Shown here: positions 8,152 to 17,248 of the stretch, one piece after another | Layout of the letters: the number at the start of each line of letters is the position of its first letter | Position numbering within the stretch: the stretch's first letter is position 1 | NCBI GenBank assembly: GCA_019056435.1 | Contig: CP077641.1 | Location: 3,720,001 to 3,784,000, forward strand | Source: Stutzerimonas stutzeri | GTDB taxonomy: Bacteria > Pseudomonadota > Gammaproteobacteria > Pseudomonadales > Pseudomonadaceae | DNA: 64,000 nt | Direction: 5' to 3' | The notes under the pieces: generated by a model | Seen by the model: only the letters and a program-made list of their open reading frames with translations | What the model was told of the DNA's origin: nothing | Databases searched by the model: none | Position numbers and translations under genes: made by a program

Positions 8152-8169
8152 GAGCGAAAGACGTGCCAA
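8152..8169 (-). promoter_or_regulatory. Sigma-54 (-24/-12) promoter of bdhA
   Basis: Read on the minus strand the sequence is TTGGCACG-TCTT-TCGCC: a complete -24 box with GG at 8167-8166 and the -12 GC at 8155-8154, 12 bp apart. Transcription would start near 8143, about 165 bp upstream of bdhA. Confidence 0.65.
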
Positions 8170-8265
8170 TCCAGCCTCCAGGCGCCGATACATCCTCAAC
8201 CCGCCTGAATGCGCGGCGTTGTGCCTGCGCCTGCCTGAATGCCCGTTCACGCCGCCTTTGTACCA

Positions 8266-8332
8266 TGTCCATTTTCCTGAACATGCCCACCTGAGGCGAC
8301 ATCCACGCTGGGCCTGTCCGGCCAATTGGACG
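8266..8332 (-). promoter_or_regulatory. Two TGTCC-N8-GGACA-type dyads upstream of bdhA
   Basis: TGTCCATTTTCCTGAACA (8266-8283) and TGTCCGGCCAATTGGACG (8315-8332) each match the ten defined positions of TGTCC-N8-GGACA at nine. Their centres are 49 bp apart and 108-157 bp upstream of the -24 box, as expected for enhancer sites. Confidence 0.55.
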
Positions 8333-8400
8333 CACCTTGGGTTGCGGTCAAGCGGCGGTATCGGCGCGCCCTACCAGCGGATCGATTGAATGGAGCCCGA

Positions 8401-9468
8401 TCATTCGGCGCTCAGCAGATACTCGACGAGCGTTCGGGTGCAGGCCTGGATGCCGTCCGCGGTGATCAGCTCGTACCCATGGGTGTTTTCGGTGGGAATG
8501 GCGAGGCAACCGGCCCGCGGCGCCGATCCCGAACCAAGCACGGCGCTGGCATCCGAGGCGAAGCCCGGCATCAACGCGGGCTGGGGCTTGTAGCCGCAGC
8601 GCACGGCAGCAGCGAACAACGCATCGGATAGCGTCTTGGTGTAGAGGCCCTTCTCATCGCCGGTCAGGATGATCGGGTCGGCACACAGGCGGGTGCCGTA
8701 CTCCTCGGCGATCGGGCCGACCTCCAGTGCGATGCAGGCCAGGCCGGGAAGCGTCCGCGCGGCATATTGCGCGCCGGCGTTGGTTTCCTCTTCGTTGGTG
8801 GTGAACACGAAGTAGACATCCTGCGCGAGCTCATCCTTGCGTGCCGCCAATTGCTCGGCGGCACGCAAGGCAGCGACCACCGGTGCGCGGTCGTCGAGAA
8901 AATGTGCGGCGATGGCATCGTGCACCCTGAACGGTCGACGCCAGTGCTGGCTGAGCACGACGCGTGAGCCGGGCCGCACGCCCATGCGAGCCAACTCGTC
9001 CGGCGTGCGACGCGTGATGACATGCACATCGCTCCACTGCACGTTGCCGCTGAGGATGTCCATCGATTGGCTCGACTCGGACGTACCATGCATGGTGCCG
9101 AACGAGAGCACACCGGGCAGGTTCTCCGATTCGCCCATGATGTCCACCGGACACATGCCAAAGTTGACCGGAAACGCACCGCCCAGCGCGACCACATGGA
9201 GGCGACCGTCCTCGGCGATGCGCTTGACCACCATCGCGATTTCGTCCTGGTGCGCCATGACCCTGATCGCGCGGGCCTGCGCCGTCTCCCGCGCGACGCC
9301 CGTAGCCCGGATGAGGCCGATCAGGTTATTGGCCGGATCAAGCCAGACTTTATCGCAGCTCGATTCCAGCGCGGTACGGCATACGGCGACGACCTCTTCC
9401 TCCTGCCCACCTGGCCCACGGGCGCACAGCAGCTTCTCCAGCAATGAATAGTCGGCCTCGACTGTCAT
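8401..9468 (-). CDS. M42-family aminopeptidase / glutamyl aminopeptidase-like
   Basis: A 355-residue cytoplasmic metallopeptidase of the FrvX/M42 type. It has the N-terminal LEKLLCARGPGGQEEEV segment, an AHQDEIAMVV motif with metal-binding His-Gln-Asp, DDRAPVVAALRAAEQL, the FTTNEEETNAGAQYAA region that holds the catalytic Glu pair, and the C-terminal TENTHGYELI with the last metal ligand. The start at 9468 has GGAGGA six bases ahead; a GTG-like frame extension to 9495 was rejected. Family members trim N-terminal residues from small peptides. It is not obviously tied to its neighbours. Confidence 0.82.
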   Translation of the reverse strand: MTVEADYSLLEKLLCARGPGGQEEEVVAVCRTALESSCDKVWLDPANNLIGLIRATGVARETAQARAIRVMAHQDEIAMVVKRIAEDGRLHVVALGGAFPVNFGMCPVDIMGESENLPGVLSFGTMHGTSESSQSMDILSGNVQWSDVHVITRRTPDELARMGVRPGSRVVLSQHWRRPFRVHDAIAAHFLDDRAPVVAALRAAEQLAARKDELAQDVYFVFTTNEEETNAGAQYAARTLPGLACIALEVGPIAEEYGTRLCADPIILTGDEKGLYTKTLSDALFAAAVRCGYKPQPALMPGFASDASAVLGSGSAPRAGCLAIPTENTHGYELITADGIQACTRTLVEYLLSAE

Positions 9469-9717
9469 GACTCCTCCGGTTGCATGGCTGTGCATTTCTG
9501 ACCAGGGCTTGAGCCCGACGTGCGCCTCGACCTATCGCCGCTCGCCATCTGTCATGGCGCGCGTGGGCCTGATCAGCTGACGGCCCCGGTTCGTCAGGAA
9601 ACGAACCGCCAACCGAAACCATGCGGTTCGCGGTGTTGCCGAAGCCTGAGCAGCCAATGCGCTGCGAGCCCGCTTCCGAAAACCCGGTAACGCCACCGGG
9701 CCAACCAAGGACTCCTG

Positions 9718-11163
9718 ATGAAACATCCGAAACTCGTCCATCATGGCGCCCGCGAGGGCGTGACCGGTTCATGCCACCAGCTCTGGATGGACGACATGCA
9801 CAGCCTGTTGATCGACTGTGGCCAGTTCCAGGGAGGAGACGAAGGGCACGCCGACGACGAGCTCGAACTGGATTTCTCGATCGAAGGCATCAAGGCGCTG
9901 ATCGTGACGCATGTTCACATCGACCACGTCGGGCGCATCCCCAACCTGCTGGCGGCAGGATTCGAGGGACCGATCCTCTGCAGCGAGCCCTCAGCCCAAC
10001 TGTTGCCGATCGTGCTCGAAGACGCGTTCCGGCTGTCCATCAGCCGCGATCAGCAACAGCTGGAGCGCTATCTGAAGGTCGTAGAGCAACGCATCATCGC
10101 GCTGCCCTATCGCGAATGGTTCACCCTGCAGGAAACCGAGGCGGCGCACTGGAAGGTTCGCCTGCAACCGGCTGGGCACGTACTGGGGTCGGCCTACGTG
10201 GAGCTTGAGCTGAGCGCGCCTGGGGGCGGTAGCGAGCGCGTCGTGTTCAGTGGCGATCTTGGGGCGCCTCATTCGCCCATCCTGCCCGACCTCGTGCCAC
10301 CGGAACGTGCCGACCTGCTGGTGCTGGAAAGCACCTACGGTGACCGACGTCATGAAGACCGGGCACACCGGCGCGAACGCCTGCAGGCGGCCATCGAACG
10401 CGCGCTCGCGGATCAGGGCACCGTGCTCATCCCCTCGTTCAGCATCGGGCGTACGCAGGAGCTGCTGTACGAGCTGGAGGAGATTCTCCACGAACACAGC
10501 GAGTCATCCGATACGTCCGGCACGGCACGGAAACACACCGAGCACGACGCGCCCGACATCGACTGGCCGAGGATTCCGATCATCCTCGACTCACCCCTCG
10601 CCGGCCGGTTCACCCAAACCTACAAGGCGCTGCAGGGGTTCTGGGACGAGGATGCGCGGCACCGCGTGGAAGAAGGCCGCAAGCCGCTGTCCTTCAAGCA
10701 GCTCATCACCGTCGACAGCCACGACGAGCACATGCGTATCGTCGACCACCTCACCAGGACCGCTCGCCCTGCCATCGTCATCGCCGGCAACGGCATGTGC
10801 TCCGGCGGCCGCATCGTCAACTACCTGAAGGCCATGCTGGGAGACCCTCGACACCATGTCGTGTTCGTCGGCTATCAGGGCAAGGGCACACCAGGACGAG
10901 ATATCCAGACGCATGGGCCGCACGGTGGCTTCGTCGATCTGGAGGGTCAGCGCATCGACATCCGAGCCGGCATCGACAGCGTCGGCGGCTACTCGGCTCA
11001 TGCCGATCAGGCGGATCTGGTCGGTTTCGTCACGCGGATGAAGGAATGGCCGACGGAAATCCGATTGATCCATGGCGAAGACCAGGCCAAGCAGCGCCTG
11101 GCCGAGCTTCTCAAGTCGCGGTATCGGGACGTGGGGAAACAAGGCCGGATCACCGTCCCGTAA
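9718..11163 (+). CDS. Metallo-beta-lactamase fold RNA nuclease (beta-CASP, RNA specificity domain)
   Basis: A 481-residue protein with the metallo-beta-lactamase motif HVHIDH (His65-His67-Asp69-His70), later metal ligands in GHVLGS and FSGDLG, the beta-CASP segment around PIILDSPLAGRFTQTYK, and the C-terminal motifs GNGMCSGGR and GYSAHADQ of CPSF-type nucleases. It has no signal peptide. Such bacterial proteins are presumed RNA exonucleases or endonucleases. It leads a same-strand run of Rieske oxidoreductase, sugar kinase and GH65 genes, with a 137-bp gap before the next gene. An insertion-like segment rich in Ser/Thr/His (about residues 262-280) looks variable. Confidence 0.85.
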   Translation: MKHPKLVHHGAREGVTGSCHQLWMDDMHSLLIDCGQFQGGDEGHADDELELDFSIEGIKALIVTHVHIDHVGRIPNLLAAGFEGPILCSEPSAQLLPIVLEDAFRLSISRDQQQLERYLKVVEQRIIALPYREWFTLQETEAAHWKVRLQPAGHVLGSAYVELELSAPGGGSERVVFSGDLGAPHSPILPDLVPPERADLLVLESTYGDRRHEDRAHRRERLQAAIERALADQGTVLIPSFSIGRTQELLYELEEILHEHSESSDTSGTARKHTEHDAPDIDWPRIPIILDSPLAGRFTQTYKALQGFWDEDARHRVEEGRKPLSFKQLITVDSHDEHMRIVDHLTRTARPAIVIAGNGMCSGGRIVNYLKAMLGDPRHHVVFVGYQGKGTPGRDIQTHGPHGGFVDLEGQRIDIRAGIDSVGGYSAHADQADLVGFVTRMKEWPTEIRLIHGEDQAKQRLAELLKSRYRDVGKQGRITVP

Positions 11164-11300
11164 CGCGCAGCCCGTTGGGCTTGTGGCGCTACACCACCGA
11201 ATCGAACAAAAGGCGGCGGCGCCAGCCAACCGCCCGGTGGTCGGAACCTGACCGTACAGGCCTGCTCTACAAGCAAAGCCATCTGCGAGGAGGACCCGCC

Positions 11301-12776
11301 ATGTCTGCCCTATCCGCCACTCCCGATTGCTGCTGGACTGCCAGCGCACCACGCGCCGACTTTCCGGCCCTGACCGGCAACTCCGAATGCGACGTGGTGG
11401 TCGTCGGCGCGGGCATTGTCGGGTTGAGCGCTGCCATGACGCTGTGCGAAGCCGGTAAATCCGTGGTGGTCCTCGAAGCGCGCGATGTGGGTGGACAGGT
11501 CACCGGACGCTCCACGGCCAAGATCACCACCCAGCATGCGCTGATCTACCGTCACCTGATCGACACCTTCGGCCAGGAGCTGGCGCAGTGTTATGCCGAT
11601 GCCAACCGGGAAGCCGTCGCCCAGATTCGTCATTGGGTCGAAAATCTTGCCATCGACTGCGATTACCAGATCCAGTCGGCCTTCGCCTACGCCTGCTCGG
11701 CAGATTGGCGCCCGGCCATCGATCGGGAAGCCGAGGCGGCGCGCTGCCTGGGCTTCGCCGCACGGGTCGTCGACCATCCGCCCTTGCCCTTCGAAACCGC
11801 CGGCGCGCTGGAATTTCCCAACCAGGCGCAGTTCAATCCGACCCGCTACCTGATCGGCCTCGCCAAGGCCGTGCAGGCTCGCGGTGGTCGCATCCACCAA
11901 CAGACACGCGCGCTGAGTTTCGAGCGCCAGGGGCGCTGGCAGGTTGGCGTCGAAGGCGGCAGCGTCGAAGCCGATCAGGTCATCCTGGCGACGCACCTGC
12001 CAGTCGAGACCCCGATCGACCTCGCCAGCCCGACCCAGCCGCGCTGCCACGTGGCCATGGCCTTTCGCCCGCAGGCGGGCGCGCAACTGGAAGGCATGTA
12101 CATCGGCGTCGACGAGCCGACCCACTCGATCCGCATGGGCCGCGATGACCAGGGCCCGCTCTTCATCGTGCTCGGCCCGCGCTTCAAGACCGGTCAGGAT
12201 GGCGACGTCGCCCGGCGTTTCGTCGATCTCGAACACTGGGCACGGAACAACCTGCCGGTCAGCGAGGCTGTCTGGCGCTGGTGCAATGAGGACTACGACA
12301 CCGCCGACCGGGTGGGCTACGTCGGCGAGCCGGACCCCGAGCAATCGCCCGGCCTGTTCGTCGCCACTGGTTTCAACGGCTGGGGCATCAGCAACGGCAC
12401 CGCGGCCGGGCTGGGAATCGCGCGCCAGATCATCACCGGTCGCCGGCCGTGGAAACATCTCTACGACCCCAACCGCCCCAAGCCCGACGATTTCAATCAG
12501 AGCAGCGACAGCCAGTCACAGGTTGCCGATCTGGACGCCATCGGCCGCGGCGAAGGCGGTGTGGTCACCCGCGGCGACGAAAAGATCGCCGTCTGGCGCG
12601 ACGACGCCGGAACCCTGCATGGCGTCTCCGCCGCCTGCACCCACATGGGCTGCAGCGTGACCTGGAACAATGCCGATCGCACCTGGGACTGTCCCTGCCA
12701 TGGGTCGATCTTCAAGGCTGACGGCAGCGTGATCCACGGCCCGGCAATCGAGCCGTTGCCGGCGCGATCGCTCTGA
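11301..12776 (+). CDS. FAD-dependent oxidoreductase with C-terminal Rieske [2Fe-2S] domain
   Basis: A 491-residue protein: a DAO-type FAD domain (DVVVVGAGIVGLSAAMTL at about residues 31-48, GRSTAKITTQH) fused to a Rieske domain (about 405-491). The cluster ligands are Cys446-x-His448 and Cys464-x2-His467; Cys451 and Cys466 also allow the Rieske disulfide. The start at 11301 has AGGAGG nine bases ahead; a much longer in-frame extension overlapping the previous gene was rejected. Related fusion proteins oxidise amines or unknown small molecules. The substrate is unknown. Confidence 0.86.
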   Translation: MSALSATPDCCWTASAPRADFPALTGNSECDVVVVGAGIVGLSAAMTLCEAGKSVVVLEARDVGGQVTGRSTAKITTQHALIYRHLIDTFGQELAQCYADANREAVAQIRHWVENLAIDCDYQIQSAFAYACSADWRPAIDREAEAARCLGFAARVVDHPPLPFETAGALEFPNQAQFNPTRYLIGLAKAVQARGGRIHQQTRALSFERQGRWQVGVEGGSVEADQVILATHLPVETPIDLASPTQPRCHVAMAFRPQAGAQLEGMYIGVDEPTHSIRMGRDDQGPLFIVLGPRFKTGQDGDVARRFVDLEHWARNNLPVSEAVWRWCNEDYDTADRVGYVGEPDPEQSPGLFVATGFNGWGISNGTAAGLGIARQIITGRRPWKHLYDPNRPKPDDFNQSSDSQSQVADLDAIGRGEGGVVTRGDEKIAVWRDDAGTLHGVSAACTHMGCSVTWNNADRTWDCPCHGSIFKADGSVIHGPAIEPLPARSL

Positions 12777-12795
12777 TCGCCGACGGAGCCCAGCC

Positions 12796-13770
12796 ATGAA
12801 TGCCTCGTCTCGGTCGACCGTGCTGTCGCTGGGCAGCATCAACGCGGATTTCCAGGTCAGGGTCGACCAGTCACCCGGCAGTCAGGAAACCCTGCTCGCG
12901 CACGACTTCAGCCGCCTCGCCGGTGGCAAGGCGAGCAACACCGCCTGGCTGGCCGCGCGCTTCGGCCATCGCAGCCTGCTGATCGGGCGCGTGGGCGACG
13001 ACGATCTGGCGGACCAGGCGCTGGGACCGTTGCGCGACGCCGGCGTAAATATCGATGGCGTGACCCGCGCCAAAGGCCAACAAACCGCCGTCTCGCTGAT
13101 CACAGTGCCGCCGGATGCAAAGAAGCAGATCGTGCTGGCCACCAATGCCAATGACCACTGGGATGAACCGGCGATGTTGGCGATGGAGCAGCTTATTGGG
13201 CGCACCGAGGCCCCGGCCTGCCTGGTCGCCGATTGCGAGGTGCCGGCGGCCGTCGTCGCACGGGCGGTAGAGGCTGCTTGCGCACGGCACATCCCCGTCG
13301 TCCTCGACCCTTCCTTCCCGAACCGGGTCCCGGCCGACCTGCTGCCGCGGCTGGATGCGATCACGCCTAACACAAGCGAGGCCGAAGCACTGACCGGTCG
13401 CGAGATCGACGGGCTGGAGGATGCGGCCTGGGCCGCTCGCCAGTTGCGCGAACGGGGCGTGCGTATCGCCTGCGTCAAGCTGGGCGACGGGGGTTGCGTG
13501 CTGGATGGGGGCGACGGGGCGATCCATGTTCCGCCTGATGAAGTGCAGCCGACCGACACCACCGGCGCTGGCGACGCCTTTACGGGCGTCTTCGCCGTTG
13601 CCTTGCTCGAAGGGCTCGACCCGGTGGATGCGGCGGCGTGGGGCGTGGCGGCGGCCAACCTGGCGGTGACCGGTTACGGCTCCAAGCCCGCCTACCCGGA
13701 CCGCGAGCAGGTCACTTCGATGGCCGCGCGGATTCGCCAGAACGCCAGGTGCCTCGATGCAGAAGGATGA
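12796..13770 (+). CDS. PfkB-family carbohydrate kinase (ribokinase-like)
   Basis: A 324-residue kinase with the N-terminal SLGSINADFQV and GGKASNTAWLAARFG motif and the C-terminal PfkB signature DTTGAGDAF with catalytic base Asp260. It phosphorylates a sugar or nucleoside with ATP; ribose or a related pentose is the default guess. It starts 19 bp after the Rieske gene and overlaps the GH65 gene by 14 bp, so the three are almost certainly one transcript. Confidence 0.85.
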   Translation: MNASSRSTVLSLGSINADFQVRVDQSPGSQETLLAHDFSRLAGGKASNTAWLAARFGHRSLLIGRVGDDDLADQALGPLRDAGVNIDGVTRAKGQQTAVSLITVPPDAKKQIVLATNANDHWDEPAMLAMEQLIGRTEAPACLVADCEVPAAVVARAVEAACARHIPVVLDPSFPNRVPADLLPRLDAITPNTSEAEALTGREIDGLEDAAWAARQLRERGVRIACVKLGDGGCVLDGGDGAIHVPPDEVQPTDTTGAGDAFTGVFAVALLEGLDPVDAAAWGVAAANLAVTGYGSKPAYPDREQVTSMAARIRQNARCLDAEG

Positions 13771-16150
13771 AACACGCTGGCAAGTCCGATTCGAGGCATT
13801 CGACGCCGATGACGAGCACCGGCGGGAGGCACTTCTTGCGCTGGGCAACGGCGTGCTGTCCTGGCGCGCGGCGGCACCCGAGGCGTCGGCCGCGGACGAG
13901 GCAGCCCCTGATGTGCATTACGCCGGCTTCTATAGAGCCGGCTGGTACGACGACGGCGCGCGCGAAGTCAACGGTGAGCCGGTGCGTCTCGAAGCGCTGG
14001 TCAACCTGCCCGATCCGTTCGGACTAAGCGTTTCACTCGATGGCCGACAATGGTTCGGCTCGGCCGACGTGCCACTGCTCGCCTACCGGCAATCGCTGTA
14101 CATGGACCGTGCCCGGCTCGAACGCGAAATCTCCTTCCAGCTTGCCGGGCAAATCCTTCGACTGCGGGAGATTCGCCTGCTCAGCCTGGCCAATCCCCAT
14201 CTCGCCCTGCTCCGCTGGGAGCTGCAGTGCCCGCCGGGCGTCGAGCGCGTGCAGGTGCGCTCGGTCATCGATGCCAGCGTGGAAAACGCGCTCATCGGGA
14301 AGAATCGCGCCTACGAGGGCAAGCGCCTGCGGGACCTGGTGCTGGAGCCCACGGAAGGCGGCCGGGCCACGCTCAGTGCCCGGCTCGAGACGCCGGGGCG
14401 CCGCTTGGCGATGGCCGTGCATGTCTGCCATACGGGCCAGATCCAGCCGTGGCGCTCCGAGTGCCAGGGCGAACGGCTTCTGCAGCAGACCGAATGCGAC
14501 GTAAAGGATGGCCGCCTGGTGATCGAAAAGCGCGTCATCGTGCAGGTAGACAGCGAGCTGCCCAGCACCGCGGCAGACGCCAGAAAGCAAGTGCTCGCGT
14601 GCTTGCCAACCCAAGCCTTCGCCCGGCTGCATCTGCGCCATGCACGGGCCTGGCAGCGCTTATGGGCGCAGGCACCGCTGGGCCTTTCCGATGCGGGGCT
14701 TGAGAAAAGCCTGCGGCTGCACAGTTTTCATCTGCTGCAGACGATTTCGCCGCACAGCCCGGGACGGGATCTGGGTTTCCCTCCCCGCGGGTGGCACGAA
14801 GGCTACTTCGGCCAGGTGTTCTGGGACGAAATCTTCGCGTACCCCTTTCTCTCCAGCCATCTGCCGGACCTGGCCCGGGGCCTGCTCGACTACCGCTATC
14901 GGCGCCTCGATATGGCCCGTGAACGTGCGCGGATCGCCGGGCTGCGCGGTGCCATGTTCCCCTGGCGCAGCGCCGGCAGCGGGCGCGAGCAGACGCCGCC
15001 GTTCCAGTGCAACCCGCTGTCAGGCCGCTGGATGCCGGACTATACCTATCGCCAACGGCACATCGGAGCGGCGATCGCCCACGACGCCTGGCAGTTGTAT
15101 CTCGCGGCCGGCGATCAAGGCCTGCTGACCGGCCAGGCGGGCGAGCTGATACTGGACATTGCGCGTTTCTGGGCCAGCCTCGCGCGCTGGGACGAAGCAC
15201 GCAGTCGCTTCGTGATCCTCGGCGTCATTGGCCCCGACGAGTACCACAACCTCCGCCGCGATGGCCAACCCGGCCTGGACAACAACGCCTACACCAACCT
15301 GATGGCGGTCTGGTCGCTACGGCTTGCGCTGGACGTCCTCGCGGCCCTGCCGGAAAGCGCCGCGCAGGCGCTCTGCAGTCGGCTGGATATCCAGCCCGGT
15401 GAACGGGACATATGGCACGACATGACGCGAAGGATGTATCTGCCGATCCGCCCGGACGGTGTGCTGCTCCAGTTCGATGGCTTCGAGCAGCTCGAACCGG
15501 TACCCGACGCCTGGATGCACGAAGACCATCCGCGTCTGGACTGGATGCTCGAAGCCCGCGGCGACCGACCCGACCGTTACCGCCTGGCCAAGCAGGCGGA
15601 CGTGCTGATGCTGCTCTATCTGTTTCCGGGTTCACGGCTGGGTGAACTGATCCGCTCGCTTGGCTACGCCTTCGACGAGCATGCGCTGCGCCGAACGGCC
15701 GCCTTCAACCTGTCCAGCCTTACCCATGAGTCGAGCCTGTCCCTGGTCGTCTGCGCGGGTGCGCTGGCCGGGATCGATCCGGCGGCCTCCTGGCGGTTCT
15801 TCCAGCAGAGCGCGGGCATCGATCTCGAGGCGCCGTCAGACGGCGGCACGTTGGAAGGTGTGCACCTGGGCGCCATGGCCGGCTCGCTGGATGTGCTGCA
15901 ACGTCACTACCTGGGCGTTCGGGCCGAGCACGACGGGCTGCAGATTGCCCCGGCACCGCCGGCGGCACTGGGTAACGTGCGCCTCAGCGTGCAACACCGC
16001 GGTGCCTGGCTGCGCCTGACCCTGGAAGGGCAGACGCTATTGATCTGCGCGGACCCGGCGAACCGCCGTGACATCCCGATCACGACCGCCGCTGGCGCGA
16101 AGCCTCTTGCGCCGGGTGAGCGGCTGGCAATCGCCTGTGAGCGTCGCTGA
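13757..16150 (+). CDS. Glycoside hydrolase family 65 protein (disaccharide phosphorylase-like)
   Basis: A 797-residue cytoplasmic protein with the GH65 layout: N-terminal beta-sandwich, (alpha/alpha)6 catalytic barrel and short C-terminal beta domain. The motifs GYFGQVFWDEIFAYPFL and VIGPDEYHNL are clear; Glu495 in GPDEYH is the expected general acid. Family members phosphorolyse maltose, trehalose, kojibiose or nigerose to beta-glucose 1-phosphate, or hydrolyse them. No beta-phosphoglucomutase lies nearby; the only phosphoglucomutase in the window (22858-24522) is of the alpha-specific type. The start overlaps the kinase gene and has no strong ribosome site, suggesting translational coupling. 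Confidence 0.85.
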   Translation: MQKDETRWQVRFEAFDADDEHRREALLALGNGVLSWRAAAPEASAADEAAPDVHYAGFYRAGWYDDGAREVNGEPVRLEALVNLPDPFGLSVSLDGRQWFGSADVPLLAYRQSLYMDRARLEREISFQLAGQILRLREIRLLSLANPHLALLRWELQCPPGVERVQVRSVIDASVENALIGKNRAYEGKRLRDLVLEPTEGGRATLSARLETPGRRLAMAVHVCHTGQIQPWRSECQGERLLQQTECDVKDGRLVIEKRVIVQVDSELPSTAADARKQVLACLPTQAFARLHLRHARAWQRLWAQAPLGLSDAGLEKSLRLHSFHLLQTISPHSPGRDLGFPPRGWHEGYFGQVFWDEIFAYPFLSSHLPDLARGLLDYRYRRLDMARERARIAGLRGAMFPWRSAGSGREQTPPFQCNPLSGRWMPDYTYRQRHIGAAIAHDAWQLYLAAGDQGLLTGQAGELILDIARFWASLARWDEARSRFVILGVIGPDEYHNLRRDGQPGLDNNAYTNLMAVWSLRLALDVLAALPESAAQALCSRLDIQPGERDIWHDMTRRMYLPIRPDGVLLQFDGFEQLEPVPDAWMHEDHPRLDWMLEARGDRPDRYRLAKQADVLMLLYLFPGSRLGELIRSLGYAFDEHALRRTAAFNLSSLTHESSLSLVVCAGALAGIDPAASWRFFQQSAGIDLEAPSDGGTLEGVHLGAMAGSLDVLQRHYLGVRAEHDGLQIAPAPPAALGNVRLSVQHRGAWLRLTLEGQTLLICADPANRRDIPITTAAGAKPLAPGERLAIACERR

Positions 16151-16322
16151 TCAGCGAGCATCGAGCCCGGGTGTTGCGTCCCGTGCACGGCAACGCTCAA
16201 AAACGTTCATCCAAGCATGTTGTTGTCGCAGTTCCGCGTTATAACGGCGCGCGGCAGCTCAGCCGCTGGGCTACCGTGATAGGACATTCAACCCAACCGT
16301 TACGCTGGACAGGACGAGACAC

Positions 16323-16721
16323 ATGACTGAAGACATCGGGAAGCTGGTTTTGCGGGTAAGTGTCGGGCTGATGATGCTGCTGCACGGCATCGCCAAGCTG
16401 CAGAGTGGCGTCGGTGGCATCGCCGGCATGCTGGCCGGCAAGGGCCTGCCGGAGTTTCTCGCCTATGGCGCGTATCTGGGCGAGGTCGTCGGGCCGATTC
16501 TGGTCATCATCGGCCTATTCACTCGGGTCGGCGCGTTGCTGATGATCGGCAACATGCTGGTGGCGATCGCGCTCGCGCATATGGCCGAGCTGTTCACGAT
16601 CGGCCAGATGGGCGGCTGGGCGCTGGAAACCCAGGGGCTGTTCCTGTTCGGCTCCGTGGCGATTGCCCTGCTCGGCGCGGGCCGTCTGAGCGTCGGCGGA
16701 CTGCATGGGCGTTTCAACTGA
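16323..16721 (+). CDS. DoxX-family membrane protein
   Basis: A 132-residue protein with four hydrophobic helices and the DoxX opening VLRVSVGLMMLLHGIAKLQ. The family is made of small inner-membrane proteins linked loosely to redox stress; no biochemical role can be given. It is preceded by a 172-bp gap after the GH65 gene, so it likely has its own promoter, and is closed by a strong terminator. Confidence 0.85.
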   Translation: MTEDIGKLVLRVSVGLMMLLHGIAKLQSGVGGIAGMLAGKGLPEFLAYGAYLGEVVGPILVIIGLFTRVGALLMIGNMLVAIALAHMAELFTIGQMGGWALETQGLFLFGSVAIALLGAGRLSVGGLHGRFN

Positions 16722-16740
16722 ATCGCGGACCATGCCAACC

Positions 16741-16771
16741 AGCCCGCACGGTTCGCTGAGCCGTGCGGGCT
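16741..16771 (+). terminator. Terminator after doxX
   Basis: AGCCCGCACGG and CCGTGCGGGCT form a perfect 11-bp stem with a 9-nt loop, 20 bp after the doxX stop codon. Confidence 0.75.
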
Positions 16772-16843
16772 GGGCTCGGTCGCCTGCCTCAGCTGCCGAA
16801 CGGCATGGGCAAGCGCCGGGCCGCCTCGCTATGATCTGAGGCC

Positions 16844-17248
16844 ATGAATACAGCCGTTCCCATCCGCTCACCCTGCCCGCCCGGCGCCTGCATTTGCGGG
16901 CGCGAGCAGTTGCTCGAAGCGCCGGAAAAAGGCGATCTGCGCATCCTGCGACTGACTCGCATGGAGGAAAACCGCCTCCTCGAACGGCTCGAGAACCTGG
17001 CGAGCCTCGCCGATTTGGAGCGCATGCAGCAACGCCTCTACGAGCAGTTGGGTATTCGTATGGACATAGCACCCGGCCCCAACGAGGTGCGCAGCATGCG
17101 CGGCATTCGTATCGAAATCGCCGAGCTGCCCGGGCTATGCCGCAAGACGCGCCAGTCTATCCCCGCCGCGATTCGCCGTGGGTTGGAGAAGCGCCCCGAG
17201 ATCGCCTACGCGCTGCTCAACACGCACGACCTGTTGCGCGATGCCTGA
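16844..17248 (+). CDS. Conserved hypothetical protein with N-terminal CxC cluster
   Basis: A 134-residue cytoplasmic protein not assigned to a family. The N-terminus reads CPPGACICGRE (three Cys in nine residues), followed by a charged helical middle (EENRLLERLENLASLADLER) and a conserved-looking block LPGLCRKTRQSIPAAIRRGL. A fourth Cys lies in that block, so a metal site is possible. Similar sequences are, from memory, common as hypothetical proteins in pseudomonads. The 289 bp that follow, up to the next TRAP operon, hold only the inverted repeat CCAACC-CATC-GGTTGG at 17319-17334. Confidence 0.7.
   Translation: MNTAVPIRSPCPPGACICGREQLLEAPEKGDLRILRLTRMEENRLLERLENLASLADLERMQQRLYEQLGIRMDIAPGPNEVRSMRGIRIEIAELPGLCRKTRQSIPAAIRRGLEKRPEIAYALLNTHDLLRDA

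Noticed and set aside
10797..11300. N-terminal extension of the Rieske oxidoreductase frame
   Set aside because: It overlaps the end of the nuclease gene in another frame; ATG 11301 has AGGAGG in place and starts the recognised domain.
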